A program made the position numbers and the translations under genes. Shown piece after piece: positions 9,085-18,554 of a stretch of 64,000 nucleotides of DNA. The stretch comes from Pseudolysinimonas_A sp041984585 (lineage in GTDB: Bacteria; Actinomycetota; Actinomycetes; Actinomycetales; Microbacteriaceae), in NCBI GenBank assembly GCA_041984585.1, contig JBHIXX010000002.1:51012-115011 (forward strand), given 5' to 3'. The notes below the pieces were generated by a model. That model ran no database searches. It was not told the origin of the DNA and worked only from the letters and a program-made list of their open reading frames with translations. The stretch's first letter is position 1. Each line of letters opens with the position of its first letter.

Positions 9085-9312
9085 TCAGGAGCGGATGTCG
9101 TCGTACACCTGCTGCTCTGACGCGTAGCCCAGACGCTGGCCTCGGGCATTCGCCTGGTCGAACACGACCTGCAGCGCCTGCTCGGTGCGGAGCTGCTTGA
9201 CCACCGCGCGCCGGATGTACTCGCTGCGCGACGAGAAGTCCCGGCGCGCATGCTCGTCGATCTGCTCGACCAGCTCCTGCGGCAGGGAGATGTTGAAGGA
9301 CTGGGATCCCAT
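9085..9312 (-). CDS. ribbon-helix-helix antitoxin
   Basis: 75 residues. The N-terminus SFNISLPQELVEQID is the beta strand and first helix of a ribbon-helix-helix DNA-binding domain, followed by SRSEYIRRAVVKQL. The remainder (QALQVVFDQANARG onwards) would bind the PIN toxin. It is the first gene of the module. The start lies inside a perfect palindrome, consistent with autorepression, and TACACT sits six bases upstream with no Shine-Dalgarno sequence, so the transcript is probably leaderless. Confidence 0.87.
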   Translation of the reverse strand: MGSQSFNISLPQELVEQIDEHARRDFSSRSEYIRRAVVKQLRTEQALQVVFDQANARGQRLGYASEQQVYDDIRS

Positions 9313-9326
9313 ACAACAAGTGTATG
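9310..9326 (-). promoter_or_regulatory. promoter and palindromic operator of the antitoxin-PIN operon
   Basis: Perfect inverted repeat CATACA-ACAAG-TGTATG. It covers the -10 box (TACACT, 9319-9324 on the minus strand) and the start codon itself (9310-9312), an arrangement expected for autoregulation by the antitoxin. Confidence 0.6.
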
Positions 9327-9352
9327 AGATCTGCGAGCAGCGGGCCAGAGGT

Positions 9353-10822
9353 TCAGAACGCGGACGCGTTGCCCGGGCGGCCCGAGATGCGCTTGCGCTC
9401 CGAGCGCGGGCGGCGGGCGTAGACGAGGGAGCTGTCGCTCGACAGGGCGAAGATCACGAGCACGTCGATCGCGATGCCGGGGAGCACGGCGAAGAACGGC
9501 GTCCCCTCGGCGGCGGTGAACCCGAGCAGCTGGGCGGCGGCGCCGACCGACGTGGTGATCAGCGCGAGCAGACGCGCCCAGTTGCGGCCGAGGAACACGA
9601 AGAACGCGAGCACGAGGTCGACGAAGGCGACCACCCCGATGAGCACCACCACGGTGATGATGAGCCCCTGCTCGGTGGTGTCGTCGAAGGTCAGGTCGCC
9701 CAGGAGGGGCAGGAACTGGGTCGCCGTCAGCCCGAACACCACCGAGAACAGCACGAGCGCGATCGCCCGCACGAACAGCAGACCCGCTCCGACGATCGTC
9801 GACGCCGGGCGCCGGTGGCGGCTGTCGGTCTCCGGCCGGTCCTTGCGCGCCGACCCGTCGACGTCACGCAGGTCGAGCACGGGCAGATCGCCGTCGGTCT
9901 GGATCGAGTCGCCGCCGCCGTTGCGGTGGTGGTAGCCGGTCGCGAAGTCCTCGATCACCTCGACCGAGGCATCCGGCTCGGCGGCGATCACCGTGTCGAC
10001 GATGTGGTCGCGCTCCGCGTCGATGTCGGGGCTGATCCGGTGGGTCACCTGCAGGGTGAACAGCGACAGCCCGATCGCGCGGTCGAACGTGCCCGCGGCC
10101 AGCCAGTCGACGCGGTAGCCCCCGGGCAGCGGCCATCCGGGCGGGCAGCGCCAGAAGCGCACGTGGTGCCGTTTGCCGGGCGAGCCGTCGACCTCCTGCT
10201 GGTACGTGAAGTCCTGCTCCCGGTCGAACAGGTGCAGCGGGCTCACCGGCGCCTCGAGGTAGCTGCGGCGGAACAGCGTGGCCTGGATGGTGCGCAGCGC
10301 CGGGATGATCGCCATGTCGTCCGCGCGCGTCCACCCGGCGCGCTTCATGGCCGAGTGCACCTGCGCCTCGGTGCCGAGCAGCGCCAGGTTCACCGGATCG
10401 CCGAGCAGCCCGTCGCTCGTGCGGGTGCGCCCGATGAAGTAGCCGGGCACGTAGATGCCGGTCAGGATGCGGTGCAGCCGCGGGAGCGCGAGATAGGCCA
10501 GGAACGCCCAGAACGGGACCGCGATCCACAGCAGGTTCCAGCCGAAGTCGATGCCGTGCCGAACGATGAGCACCGCGAGCCAGATCGCCGCCGCACCGCC
10601 GATCACCAGGAAGAACGTGTCGATGCGGCGGTCGGTGCCCTCGTCGAAGCTGCGGAAGTCGTGCTCGGCCGGCTCGAGCAGCGCCTCCGGGTGCTTGAGC
10701 GACTCGAGGAACGAGCGCGGCGCGCGCAGCGACTCGAGGAACGCGCGGGGGTCGAGCGGCCCGTGGGGGCCCTGCCCGTGCGGGCTCCGACCCGCCCGCG
10801 GCTCGGCGTCGTCGCGATCCAC
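9353..10822 (-). CDS. LssY C-terminal domain membrane protein
   Basis: 489 residues. The N-terminus is charged with a repeated FLESL segment, then two hydrophobic segments (about 68-115). A central globular domain (about 120-290) resembles the LssY C-terminal domain, including GWTRADDM, FRRSYLEAPVSPLHLF and HHVRFW. Four further membrane segments follow after about residue 340. LssY-C is often fused to PAP2 phosphatases; no PAP2 motif is seen here. The function is unknown. It starts 4 bases after the smpB stop, so it is probably cotranscribed with smpB. Confidence 0.8.
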   Translation of the reverse strand: MDRDDAEPRAGRSPHGQGPHGPLDPRAFLESLRAPRSFLESLKHPEALLEPAEHDFRSFDEGTDRRIDTFFLVIGGAAAIWLAVLIVRHGIDFGWNLLWIAVPFWAFLAYLALPRLHRILTGIYVPGYFIGRTRTSDGLLGDPVNLALLGTEAQVHSAMKRAGWTRADDMAIIPALRTIQATLFRRSYLEAPVSPLHLFDREQDFTYQQEVDGSPGKRHHVRFWRCPPGWPLPGGYRVDWLAAGTFDRAIGLSLFTLQVTHRISPDIDAERDHIVDTVIAAEPDASVEVIEDFATGYHHRNGGGDSIQTDGDLPVLDLRDVDGSARKDRPETDSRHRRPASTIVGAGLLFVRAIALVLFSVVFGLTATQFLPLLGDLTFDDTTEQGLIITVVVLIGVVAFVDLVLAFFVFLGRNWARLLALITTSVGAAAQLLGFTAAEGTPFFAVLPGIAIDVLVIFALSSDSSLVYARRPRSERKRISGRPGNASAF

Positions 10823-10825
10823 CGG

Positions 10826-11311
10826 CTACTCCCCCAGGTGCCGCCGGGTCGACATCGCCCGCTCCGCCTCGCGCCGATCCTGACGCTCGCGCAGGGTCTG
10901 CCGCTTGTCGTACTCGCGCTTGCCCTTCGCCACCGCGATCTCGACCTTGGCGCGCCCGTCGGAGAAGTAGATGCGGAGCGGCACGAGGGTGTAGCCGCCC
11001 TCCTTGGTGCGGTGGCTGATCTTGATGATCTGGGCCTTGTGCAGCAGCAGCTTCCGCTTGCGGCGAGGGGCGTGATTGTTCCAGGTGCCCTCGGTGTACT
11101 CGGGGATGTGCACCGCGTCGAGCCACGCCTCGCCGTCGTCGATGTAGGCGTAGCCGTCGACGAGCGACGCGCGCCCGGCGCGCAGCGACTTCACCTCGGT
11201 GCCGGTGAGCACGAGACCGGCCTCGTAGGTGTCCTCGATGAGGTAGTCGTGGCGCGCCTTGCGGTTGGTCGCGACGACCTTCTCCCCGCGTTCCTTCGGC
11301 ATCCCGCTCAC
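10826..11311 (-). CDS. smpB: SsrA-binding protein SmpB
   Basis: 161 residues. It binds tmRNA and delivers it to stalled ribosomes for trans-translation. Signatures are NRKARHDYLIEDTYEAGLVL, GTEVKSLRAG, HIPEYTEG and the basic tail with KRQTLRERQ. GGGAGGAGGTGAGC just upstream gives a strong Shine-Dalgarno sequence; MPKERGEK (three codons in) is a second possible start. The tmRNA gene itself is not found in this window. In most actinobacteria smpB directly follows ftsX; here an MFS gene lies between. Confidence 0.96.
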   Translation of the reverse strand: MSGMPKERGEKVVATNRKARHDYLIEDTYEAGLVLTGTEVKSLRAGRASLVDGYAYIDDGEAWLDAVHIPEYTEGTWNNHAPRRKRKLLLHKAQIIKISHRTKEGGYTLVPLRIYFSDGRAKVEIAVAKGKREYDKRQTLRERQDRREAERAMSTRRHLGE

Positions 11312-11361
11312 CTCCTCCCGGCTGCATCCCGCCCGCCGGATGCGACGGGCAGCCGCTCAGT

Positions 11362-12837
11362 CTACGCGGTGGCGGGAGGGGTGTCCGGGCCCCCGCCGCC
11401 GCGACGGACCCGCCGCCCGATGACGTCGACGAGCCCCACGGCGAGGGTCACCACCACGAGCGCCAGGGTCACCAGCACGGCGTTGCGATAGGCGTCGTGG
11501 TAGGCGACGTCGTCCGCGAGCGCGGCCTCCCGGGCGAGAGTGGCATAGAAGGCGGATGCGCAGAACGCGATGCCGATCGCGGTGCCGACCCGCTGCGCGA
11601 GCTGACCGATCGACCCGGCGAGTCCGCCCTTGACCACCGGGATGTCGTTGAGCATGAGCGTCTGGTTCGGCGACACCACCATTCCGCCTCCTGCTCCGGC
11701 GATGGCGAGCGCGGCGCCCATGCCCAGGGGCGCGTACTCGGTGGGCAGCAGCAGACCAGCGAGCAGCAGGCCGGAGAAGCCGACCAGTCCCAGCGCGGCG
11801 CCGAGCACGACGATCGACCGTCCCCAGCGCAGTACCCGACCGCCCGCCCACCACGATGACACCGCGGATGCGAGCGCGAAGGGCACGCTGGTCAACCCGG
11901 CGACGATCGCGGGGAAACCGAGCCCGTTCTGGATGAAGAGCGTGGTCGTCAGGAACGTGCCGGGGATCGCGGCGAACCAGAACAGGCCGAGCACGACGGC
12001 GTTGCGGTATCCGGGGTCCCGGAACAGGGCGAAGTCGACCACGGGGACCCGCCCGCGCGCCGCGTACCGTCGCTCCCAGAGCACGAAGCCGACCCCGACG
12101 GCGACGGCTGCGACGAGCGACCACCATCGGCGCGGGTCGTCCGACTCGGCCCCGGTGGTGAGCACGAACGGCACCATGAGCGTGACCGTCGTCGCGGCGA
12201 GCAGCAGCACCCCGAACGGATCCAGGTCGCGCGTCGCCGACTCCTGGGCCTGGCGGCGCGGCAGCCACCGCGCCGCGAGCGGGAACAGCACGACGGCCAA
12301 CGGGACGTTGATGAGGAAGATGAGGCGCCATCCGAGGTCCGGTCCCGCGAGCGCGATGAGCGCCCCGCCGAGCGTCGGTCCGAAGGCGATGGAGAGACTG
12401 ATGACGGCGCCGAACACCCCGAACGCGCGACCGCGGGCAGGGCCGGTGAAGAGCTGCTGGGTGATGCCGAGCACCTGCGGCATCAGGATTCCCGCGGCGA
12501 TCCCCTGCACCAGGCGCGCGACCGCGAGCATCCACGGGGCGACCGCCGCAGCGCAGGCCAGGCTCGCGACGGTGAACACGACGAGGCCGATCAGGAACAT
12601 CCGCCGCCGCGAGTGCAGGTCGCCGTACCTGCCCGCGGGGACGAGCGCCAGACCGAAGGTGAGCGTGTACCCGGTGACTGTGAGCTGGATCGCGGTGGGA
12701 TCGGCGCCCAGCCCCGCCTCGATCGCGGGGATCGCGACGTTGACCTTGGAGATGTCGAGGATGGTGAGGCAGGCGACGGCGATCGCGACGGCGAATGCGC
12801 GCCACCCGTCTCGCTCGAGTGAGGTGGGCGCGGACAT
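11362..12837 (-). CDS. MFS drug-efflux transporter (DHA2-like, 14 segments)
   Basis: 491 residues with about 14 hydrophobic segments. The opening LTILDISKVNVAIPAIE and the segment PAGRYGDLHSRRRMF (motif A position) match the proton-driven 14-TM DHA2 efflux group; FGPTLGGALIAL is the antiporter motif C region. The substrate cannot be read from sequence. TAGGCT lies 8 bases upstream of the ATG, so this gene has its own promoter although it sits between ftsX and smpB. No regulator gene is adjacent. Confidence 0.9.
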   Translation of the reverse strand: MSAPTSLERDGWRAFAVAIAVACLTILDISKVNVAIPAIEAGLGADPTAIQLTVTGYTLTFGLALVPAGRYGDLHSRRRMFLIGLVVFTVASLACAAAVAPWMLAVARLVQGIAAGILMPQVLGITQQLFTGPARGRAFGVFGAVISLSIAFGPTLGGALIALAGPDLGWRLIFLINVPLAVVLFPLAARWLPRRQAQESATRDLDPFGVLLLAATTVTLMVPFVLTTGAESDDPRRWWSLVAAVAVGVGFVLWERRYAARGRVPVVDFALFRDPGYRNAVVLGLFWFAAIPGTFLTTTLFIQNGLGFPAIVAGLTSVPFALASAVSSWWAGGRVLRWGRSIVVLGAALGLVGFSGLLLAGLLLPTEYAPLGMGAALAIAGAGGGMVVSPNQTLMLNDIPVVKGGLAGSIGQLAQRVGTAIGIAFCASAFYATLAREAALADDVAYHDAYRNAVLVTLALVVVTLAVGLVDVIGRRVRRGGGGPDTPPATA

Positions 12838-12845
12838 CGTCGGTC

Positions 12846-12851
12846 AGCCTA
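12846..12851 (-). promoter_or_regulatory. -10 box of the MFS gene
   Basis: TAGGCT on the minus strand, eight bases before the ATG at 12837. A leaderless or nearly leaderless start. Confidence 0.45.
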
Positions 12852-12871
12852 GTGAGCCGAAGCCTGCACCC

Positions 12872-12891
12872 GCCCGCGGATTTCCGCGGGC
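12872..12891 (-). terminator. hairpin terminator after ftsX
   Basis: Perfect 8-bp stem GCCCGCGG / CCGCGGGC with a 4-base loop, 24 bases downstream of the ftsX stop. There is no U tract, as usual in actinobacteria. Confidence 0.6.
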
Positions 12892-12914
12892 TGACCGGGT
12901 CGCCGACCGCGGGG

Positions 12915-13825
12915 TCAGACGCGCAGGTAGCGGCGGATCGCGACCGACGACGACAGCGCCGCGAGCAGCGCGCCGATGCCGAGCAGGATGGGCACCACGA
13001 TGAGCGCCTCGGGAAGCCCGATGAAGCCGAACGTGGTGAGGCTCTCGGCGAGGTAGCCGCGGACGAACACCTGCACGAGCAGCACGATCGCCCCGCCGGC
13101 GAGCGCGGCCCCGATGAGGGCGGCGAGCACGCCCTCGAGCACGAACGGGGTCTGGATGAACCGGTTCGAGGCGCCGACGAGCCTCATGATCCCCAGCTCG
13201 CGGCGGCGGGAGAACGCGCTCAGCCGGATCGTGGTGGCGATGAGCAGCACGGCGGCCACCAGCATCAGCGCCGCGATGCCGACGGCGGTGAGCGAGATCG
13301 CGTTGATCACGGCGAAGATCGGGTCGAGGTAGGCCCGCGAATCGCGCACCTGCTCGACCCCCGCCATCCCGCCGAGCTGGTCGATGATGATCTCCGACTG
13401 GTCGGGGTCGACCAGCTTCACCCGGAACGCCTCGGACAGGATGTCGGGCGTCACCAGGTCGACGAAGGTGGTGCCGGCGAACTGGTCGAGGAAGTTCTCG
13501 TACGCGGCCTGCTGATCCTCGAACTCGTAGCGCTCGATGTACGGGCTCAGCGTGGCGCCGGAGAGCTGCGCCTCGACGGCGTCGATCTGCGACGCCGTGG
13601 CGGCGGTCTCGGCGCAGGCCGGGACGGCGGAGATGTCGGTGCAGAAGTAGACGGCGACCTCGGCGCGGTCGTACCAGTAGCCCTTCATCTGCTCGATCTG
13701 GAACTGCGCGAGGATCGCGGCACCGACGAAGGTCAGCGAGATGAATGTGACGAGCACCACCGAGACCACCATCGAGAGGTTGCGGCGGAACCCCTGCCCG
13801 ACCTCGCCGAGCACCAGTCCGAGCC

Positions 13826-13829
<4 letters not shown>
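12915..13829 (-). CDS. ftsX: cell division protein FtsX
   Basis: 304 residues. FtsX is the membrane half of the FtsEX complex, which activates peptidoglycan hydrolases at division. One segment near residues 21-43 precedes an extracellular domain (about 45-170, with Cys residues in FCTDISAVPACAE). Three further membrane segments follow, with RRRELGIMRLVGAS typical of the FtsX core. The ATG overlaps the ftsE stop by four bases (ATGA). Confidence 0.95.
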
Positions 13830-14833
<1,004 letters not shown>

Positions 14834-14842
14834 GGCGGGTCC

Positions 14843-14848
14843 AGGCTA
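14843..14848 (-). promoter_or_regulatory. -10 box of ftsE
   Basis: TAGCCT on the minus strand, nine bases before the ftsE ATG. Confidence 0.45.
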
Positions 14849-14963
14849 GGTCGGGCCCGGTCGGATGCCGGTCGCGACACTCCCCCGGGTGCGGGACTCT
14901 CAGACAGTCGGGCCCCACCGCCCCGTCGGAGCGCCCACGGCCGCGCGCGCGAGGGCGAGCGGC

Positions 14964-16223
14964 TCAGATGCGGCGCTCGAGCACCGCCGTCATGTGCCGA
15001 TGGCCGATCAGCTCGTAGCCGACGACGATGACGAACGGCGCGGCCGCGGCGACGATGAGCGGGATGCCGAGGCCGATCTCGGCGGACGCCAGCCACACCG
15101 CGCCGGCGAGCACCGCGAGCGACGCCGCGAACAGCCCGAGATGGAACGGGTCGAGCTCGCGCACGGCGGCCGAGTAGATGACGAAGTACACGACGAGGAA
15201 GAGCACCACGGGCACCACCGTCGACAGCAGCGCGCCGACGGTGCCGATCTCGGCGCTGCCCTCGACGACGTACGCCGCCACGTGGATGCCGGCGCCGACG
15301 GCGGCGATCGCGGCGAACAACAGGATGTGCCCGTAGCCCCAGCCGAACGAGACCCCGCGGCGCACCTCGAGCAGATGACCCCACGGCGGGATGAAGTACA
15401 CCCACCACAGCCCGAAGGTGAGCGAGATCCCGGCGACGACGACCGCGATCGCCTCGGGGCTCCACCCCTGCTCCTGCACGATCGCCGAGACCGCGGCGAC
15501 CGTCCCCAGAATCCCCTCGCCGAGGGCGATGATCGTCAGCAGCCCGTAGCGCTCGGCGATGTGGTGCGGATGCCACGGCGTGCCGTCGCCCTGCCGCTCC
15601 GCGATCACCGGGCCGGCCAGCTCGATCACGTAGAGCACGACGGCGGCGACCAGGTAGACCACGAGCGACTCGATGTGCGCGACGAGCAGCACCAGCCAGC
15701 CGACCTGCGCGATGAGGATGGTGAGGGCGTAGGTGAGCGCGCTGCGACGGTGGGTCGCGTCGTCCCGCGCGACGCGCAGCCACTGCGTCACCATCGCCAC
15801 GCGCATGACGATGTATCCGGCCACGATGACCGCGTTGTCCAGCGGTTCGCCCGCGTCGATCGAGTGGAACATCGCCGGGATGCCGAGCGCGAGCACGAGC
15901 GCGCCGACCATCTGGACCATCGTCGTCACGCGATAGAACCAGTCGTCGGTGTCGAACGCCGACGCGAACCAGGTGAAGTTGATCCACGCCCAGACGATGG
16001 CGAACATCGCGAAGCCGAAGCCGGCGAGCGCCGCGGCGATGTGCCCCTCCGCGATCAGGTGCGCGGCGGCGGCGCCCGCCTGCGCGAACGCGACGACGAA
16101 CACCAGGTCGTAGAGCAGCTCGAGCGGCGTCGCGCTGCGTCCGCCCTCGCCGGGGTCGCGCCCCACCATCCGTCGCAGTCGGGACCGGCGGCCCTCTCGG
16201 GTGTCGGCGTCCGGCTGGCTCAT
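14964..16223 (-). CDS. LtrA-family membrane protein (low temperature requirement A)
   Basis: 419 residues. The cytoplasmic N-terminus is followed by about twelve hydrophobic segments. ATPLELLYDLVFVVAF near residue 31 and HIAERYGLLTIIALGEGIL in the middle are LtrA family hallmarks. LtrA is named after a Listeria cold-growth gene; its biochemical role is not established. The ATG overlaps the upstream MFS stop by ATGA, so the two genes are coupled. Together they sit between prfB and ftsE. Confidence 0.9.
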   Translation of the reverse strand: MSQPDADTREGRRSRLRRMVGRDPGEGGRSATPLELLYDLVFVVAFAQAGAAAAHLIAEGHIAAALAGFGFAMFAIVWAWINFTWFASAFDTDDWFYRVTTMVQMVGALVLALGIPAMFHSIDAGEPLDNAVIVAGYIVMRVAMVTQWLRVARDDATHRRSALTYALTILIAQVGWLVLLVAHIESLVVYLVAAVVLYVIELAGPVIAERQGDGTPWHPHHIAERYGLLTIIALGEGILGTVAAVSAIVQEQGWSPEAIAVVVAGISLTFGLWWVYFIPPWGHLLEVRRGVSFGWGYGHILLFAAIAAVGAGIHVAAYVVEGSAEIGTVGALLSTVVPVVLFLVVYFVIYSAAVRELDPFHLGLFAASLAVLAGAVWLASAEIGLGIPLIVAAAAPFVIVVGYELIGHRHMTAVLERRI

Positions 16224-17404
16224 GCTGCCAGGGTATCCACGGGCCGACGCACCTGGACGACGATGCCGACCACGGCGGTGGCGATGATCACGGCGGTCCA
16301 GAGCAGGATCGCCGGCAGCAGCCCGAGCGGGGCGATGAGCAGCCCGACCAGCATCCCCGGCACGCCGAGCGCCACGTAGGCGAGCACGTAGATGGCCGCG
16401 AACGCGCCCGCCCGGTTCGCGTCGGAGACCAGGGGCGCCATCCCGCGGAAGCACGCGCCGAACGCGGCGCCGAACGCGATCGCCTCGGTCGCGCCGCCGA
16501 GCCAGACGAGCGGCAGCACCGCCGTGGCGACCCCAACGGCGACGATCGTCATCCCGACCGCGACGCCGACGCACCCGGCGATCAGCGCGCGTCGCACGGG
16601 AAGCCGCCCGAAGAGGCTGCCGCCGAGCGCGACACCGGCGCCGTGGATGAAGGCGGTGACCCCGTTGAGCAATCCGCTGCGCACGTCGAGCAGCTCTTCG
16701 ACGATCGGCGCCGACAGCCCGAGGAAGATCGCGCCGCACATCCACGCGGCGAGCACGACCGGCACGATGCGCAGGAAGAACCCGCGCGCCGCGGGCGGCA
16801 CCACGATGCGCGGCAGCAGCGCCCGCACCGCGCCGGGGCGCCGGCCGCCCGTCTCCGGGGTCAGCGCGACGAGCGCGATCGAGACCAGCGCCACGACGAC
16901 GAAGCCGAGGAACAGTGCCGTGTTGGCGTGGGCCTCGGAGATCTGAATGACCCCGCCCGCGAGCAGCGCGCCGAGCCCCAGCCCGAGTGGAGGAGTCACC
17001 GCGGCGACCACGGGACCGGCGCGCGACCCGTCGGGACCGAGCTCGACCAGCAGCGCGGTGTAGGCGGTGGTCACCATCCCGGTGGTGATCCCCTGCAGCG
17101 AGCGGCCGACGATGATCCACCCGATGCCGTCGGCGAGGATGAAGATCACCAGCGCCACGATCCCCAGCGCGAGCGCGAGTGCGATCACCGGGCGGCGGCC
17201 CAGGTGGTCGGAGAGCGACCCGAACACCAGCAGCGACGCGAGCAGGGTCACCGCGTAGGACCCGAACGCGATGGTGATGAACAGGTCGGGGAAGTCCCAC
17301 TCGTGCTGGTAGACGACGAACAGCGGCGAGGGGGCGCCGCTGGCGAGGTAGACCGCCATCAGCGAGGCCGCCGCGAGCACGAACGCGGCCCGGCGGGGCA
17401 GCAT
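16220..17404 (-). CDS. MFS transporter (12 segments)
   Basis: 394 residues, about 12 hydrophobic segments. GSLSDHLGRRPVI is the motif A loop, and GRSLQGITTGM is the family segment that follows. The substrate is unknown; it is most like small efflux permeases. It begins 7 bases before the prfB stop in transcription order and its stop overlaps the LtrA start, so prfB-MFS-LtrA may be one transcript. Confidence 0.88.
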   Translation of the reverse strand: MLPRRAAFVLAAASLMAVYLASGAPSPLFVVYQHEWDFPDLFITIAFGSYAVTLLASLLVFGSLSDHLGRRPVIALALALGIVALVIFILADGIGWIIVGRSLQGITTGMVTTAYTALLVELGPDGSRAGPVVAAVTPPLGLGLGALLAGGVIQISEAHANTALFLGFVVVALVSIALVALTPETGGRRPGAVRALLPRIVVPPAARGFFLRIVPVVLAAWMCGAIFLGLSAPIVEELLDVRSGLLNGVTAFIHGAGVALGGSLFGRLPVRRALIAGCVGVAVGMTIVAVGVATAVLPLVWLGGATEAIAFGAAFGACFRGMAPLVSDANRAGAFAAIYVLAYVALGVPGMLVGLLIAPLGLLPAILLWTAVIIATAVVGIVVQVRRPVDTLAA

Positions 17405-17410
17405 ACGGGG

Positions 17411-18520
17411 TCAGTCCTCGGTCTGCGACTTGCGCCAGCGGATGCCGGCCGAGATGAACCCGTCGAGGTCGCCGTCGAAGACGACCGCGGGGTTGCCGAC
17501 CTCGTAGCCGGTGCGCAGGTCCTTCACCAGCTGCTGGCCGTAGAGGAAGTACGACCGCATCTGGTCGCCCCAGCTCGCCGTGATGGTGCCGGCGAGCTCC
17601 TTCTTCTTGGCGGCCTCCTCCTCGCGCTGCAGCAGCATGAGGCGGGTCTGCAGCACCCGCATGGCGGCGGCGCGGTTCTGGATCTGCGACTTCTCGTTCT
17701 GCATCGATACGACGATCCCCGTCGGGATGTGGGTGATCCGCACCGCCGAGTCGGTCGTGTTGACGCTCTGCCCGCCGGGACCCGACGAGCGGAAGACGTC
17801 GACCCGGATGTCGTTCTCCGGCACCTCGACCTCCTGGGCCTCCTCCATGACGGGGATGACCTCGACCGCCGCGAAGCTGGTCTGCCGCTTGTCGGCCGCT
17901 CCGAACGGCGAGATGCGCGCCAGGCGGTGGGTGCCGGCCTCGACGCTGAGCGTGCCGAACGCGTAGGGGGCGTCGATCTCGAAGGTCGCCGACTTGATGC
18001 CCGCGCCCTCGGCGTAGGAGGTGTCCATCACCTTCACCGGGTACTTGTGCTTCTCGGCCCAGCGCAGGTACATCCGCATGAGCATCTCGGCGAAGTCGGT
18101 GGCGTCGTCGCCGCCCGCGCCGGAGCGGATCGTGACCACGGCCGCGCGCTCGTCGTACTCGCCGTCGAGCAGGGTCTGCACCTCGAGCTCGCCGACGGTC
18201 TTCTGCAGCGCCGCGAGCTCGTCGCGGGCCTCCTGCGCGCTCTCCTCGTCGTCGCCCTCGATGGCGAGCTGCACGAGCACCTCGAGGTCGTCGAGCCGCT
18301 GCTCGATGCCGGTGATGCGGGTCAGCTCGGCCTGGCGGTGGCTGAGCGCGCTCGTCACCTTCTGCGCGTTCTCCGGGTCGTCCCAGAGGTCCTGCGCGCC
18401 CGCCTGCTGCTCGAGCTCGGCGATCTGAGCCTGCAGCTTCTCGACACCGACCACCTCGCGGATGTCGGAGAACGTGCGGCGGACGGCGGCGATGTCGTCC
18501 GCGAGGTCGAGCTGGATCAT
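17411..18520 (-). CDS. prfB: peptide chain release factor 2
   Basis: 369 residues in one continuous frame; the programmed +1 frameshift known from many bacteria is absent, as is usual in actinobacteria. RF2 reads UGA and UAA. The anticodon-like SPF motif is at about residue 204 (ARISPFGAADKRQTSF) and the catalytic GGQ at about 248 (SSGPGGQSVN). The N-terminal coiled-coil domain is intact. TAGGCT is nine bases before the ATG. Confidence 0.97.
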   Translation of the reverse strand: MIQLDLADDIAAVRRTFSDIREVVGVEKLQAQIAELEQQAGAQDLWDDPENAQKVTSALSHRQAELTRITGIEQRLDDLEVLVQLAIEGDDEESAQEARDELAALQKTVGELEVQTLLDGEYDERAAVVTIRSGAGGDDATDFAEMLMRMYLRWAEKHKYPVKVMDTSYAEGAGIKSATFEIDAPYAFGTLSVEAGTHRLARISPFGAADKRQTSFAAVEVIPVMEEAQEVEVPENDIRVDVFRSSGPGGQSVNTTDSAVRITHIPTGIVVSMQNEKSQIQNRAAAMRVLQTRLMLLQREEEAAKKKELAGTITASWGDQMRSYFLYGQQLVKDLRTGYEVGNPAVVFDGDLDGFISAGIRWRKSQTED

Positions 18521-18529
18521 GGCCCGACC

Positions 18530-18545
18530 AGCCTAGGCGTAACGT
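18530..18545. promoter_or_regulatory. divergent -10 boxes of prfB and MFS gene
   Basis: TAGGCT (18530-18535, minus) lies nine bases before prfB and TAACGT (18540-18545, plus) nine bases before the MFS ATG. The two boxes are only four bases apart, so polymerase could hardly occupy both at once. Confidence 0.45.
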
Positions 18546-18554
18546 GGGGAGGCC

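Noticed and set aside
10826..12837. tmRNA gene near smpB
   Set aside because: No tRNA-like ends or tag-coding segment seen in the gaps around smpB.
12842..12896. GGTCAGCC and GGCTGACC, 39 bases apart, as an attenuator folding over the MFS start
   Set aside because: The arm nearest the gene coincides with the recurring TAGGCT -10 region, so the similarity is explained by the promoter, and the real hairpin at 12872-12891 is a simple terminator.
17411..18520. Programmed frameshift in prfB
   Set aside because: The reading frame is continuous from the ATG; no in-frame UGA near codon 25.
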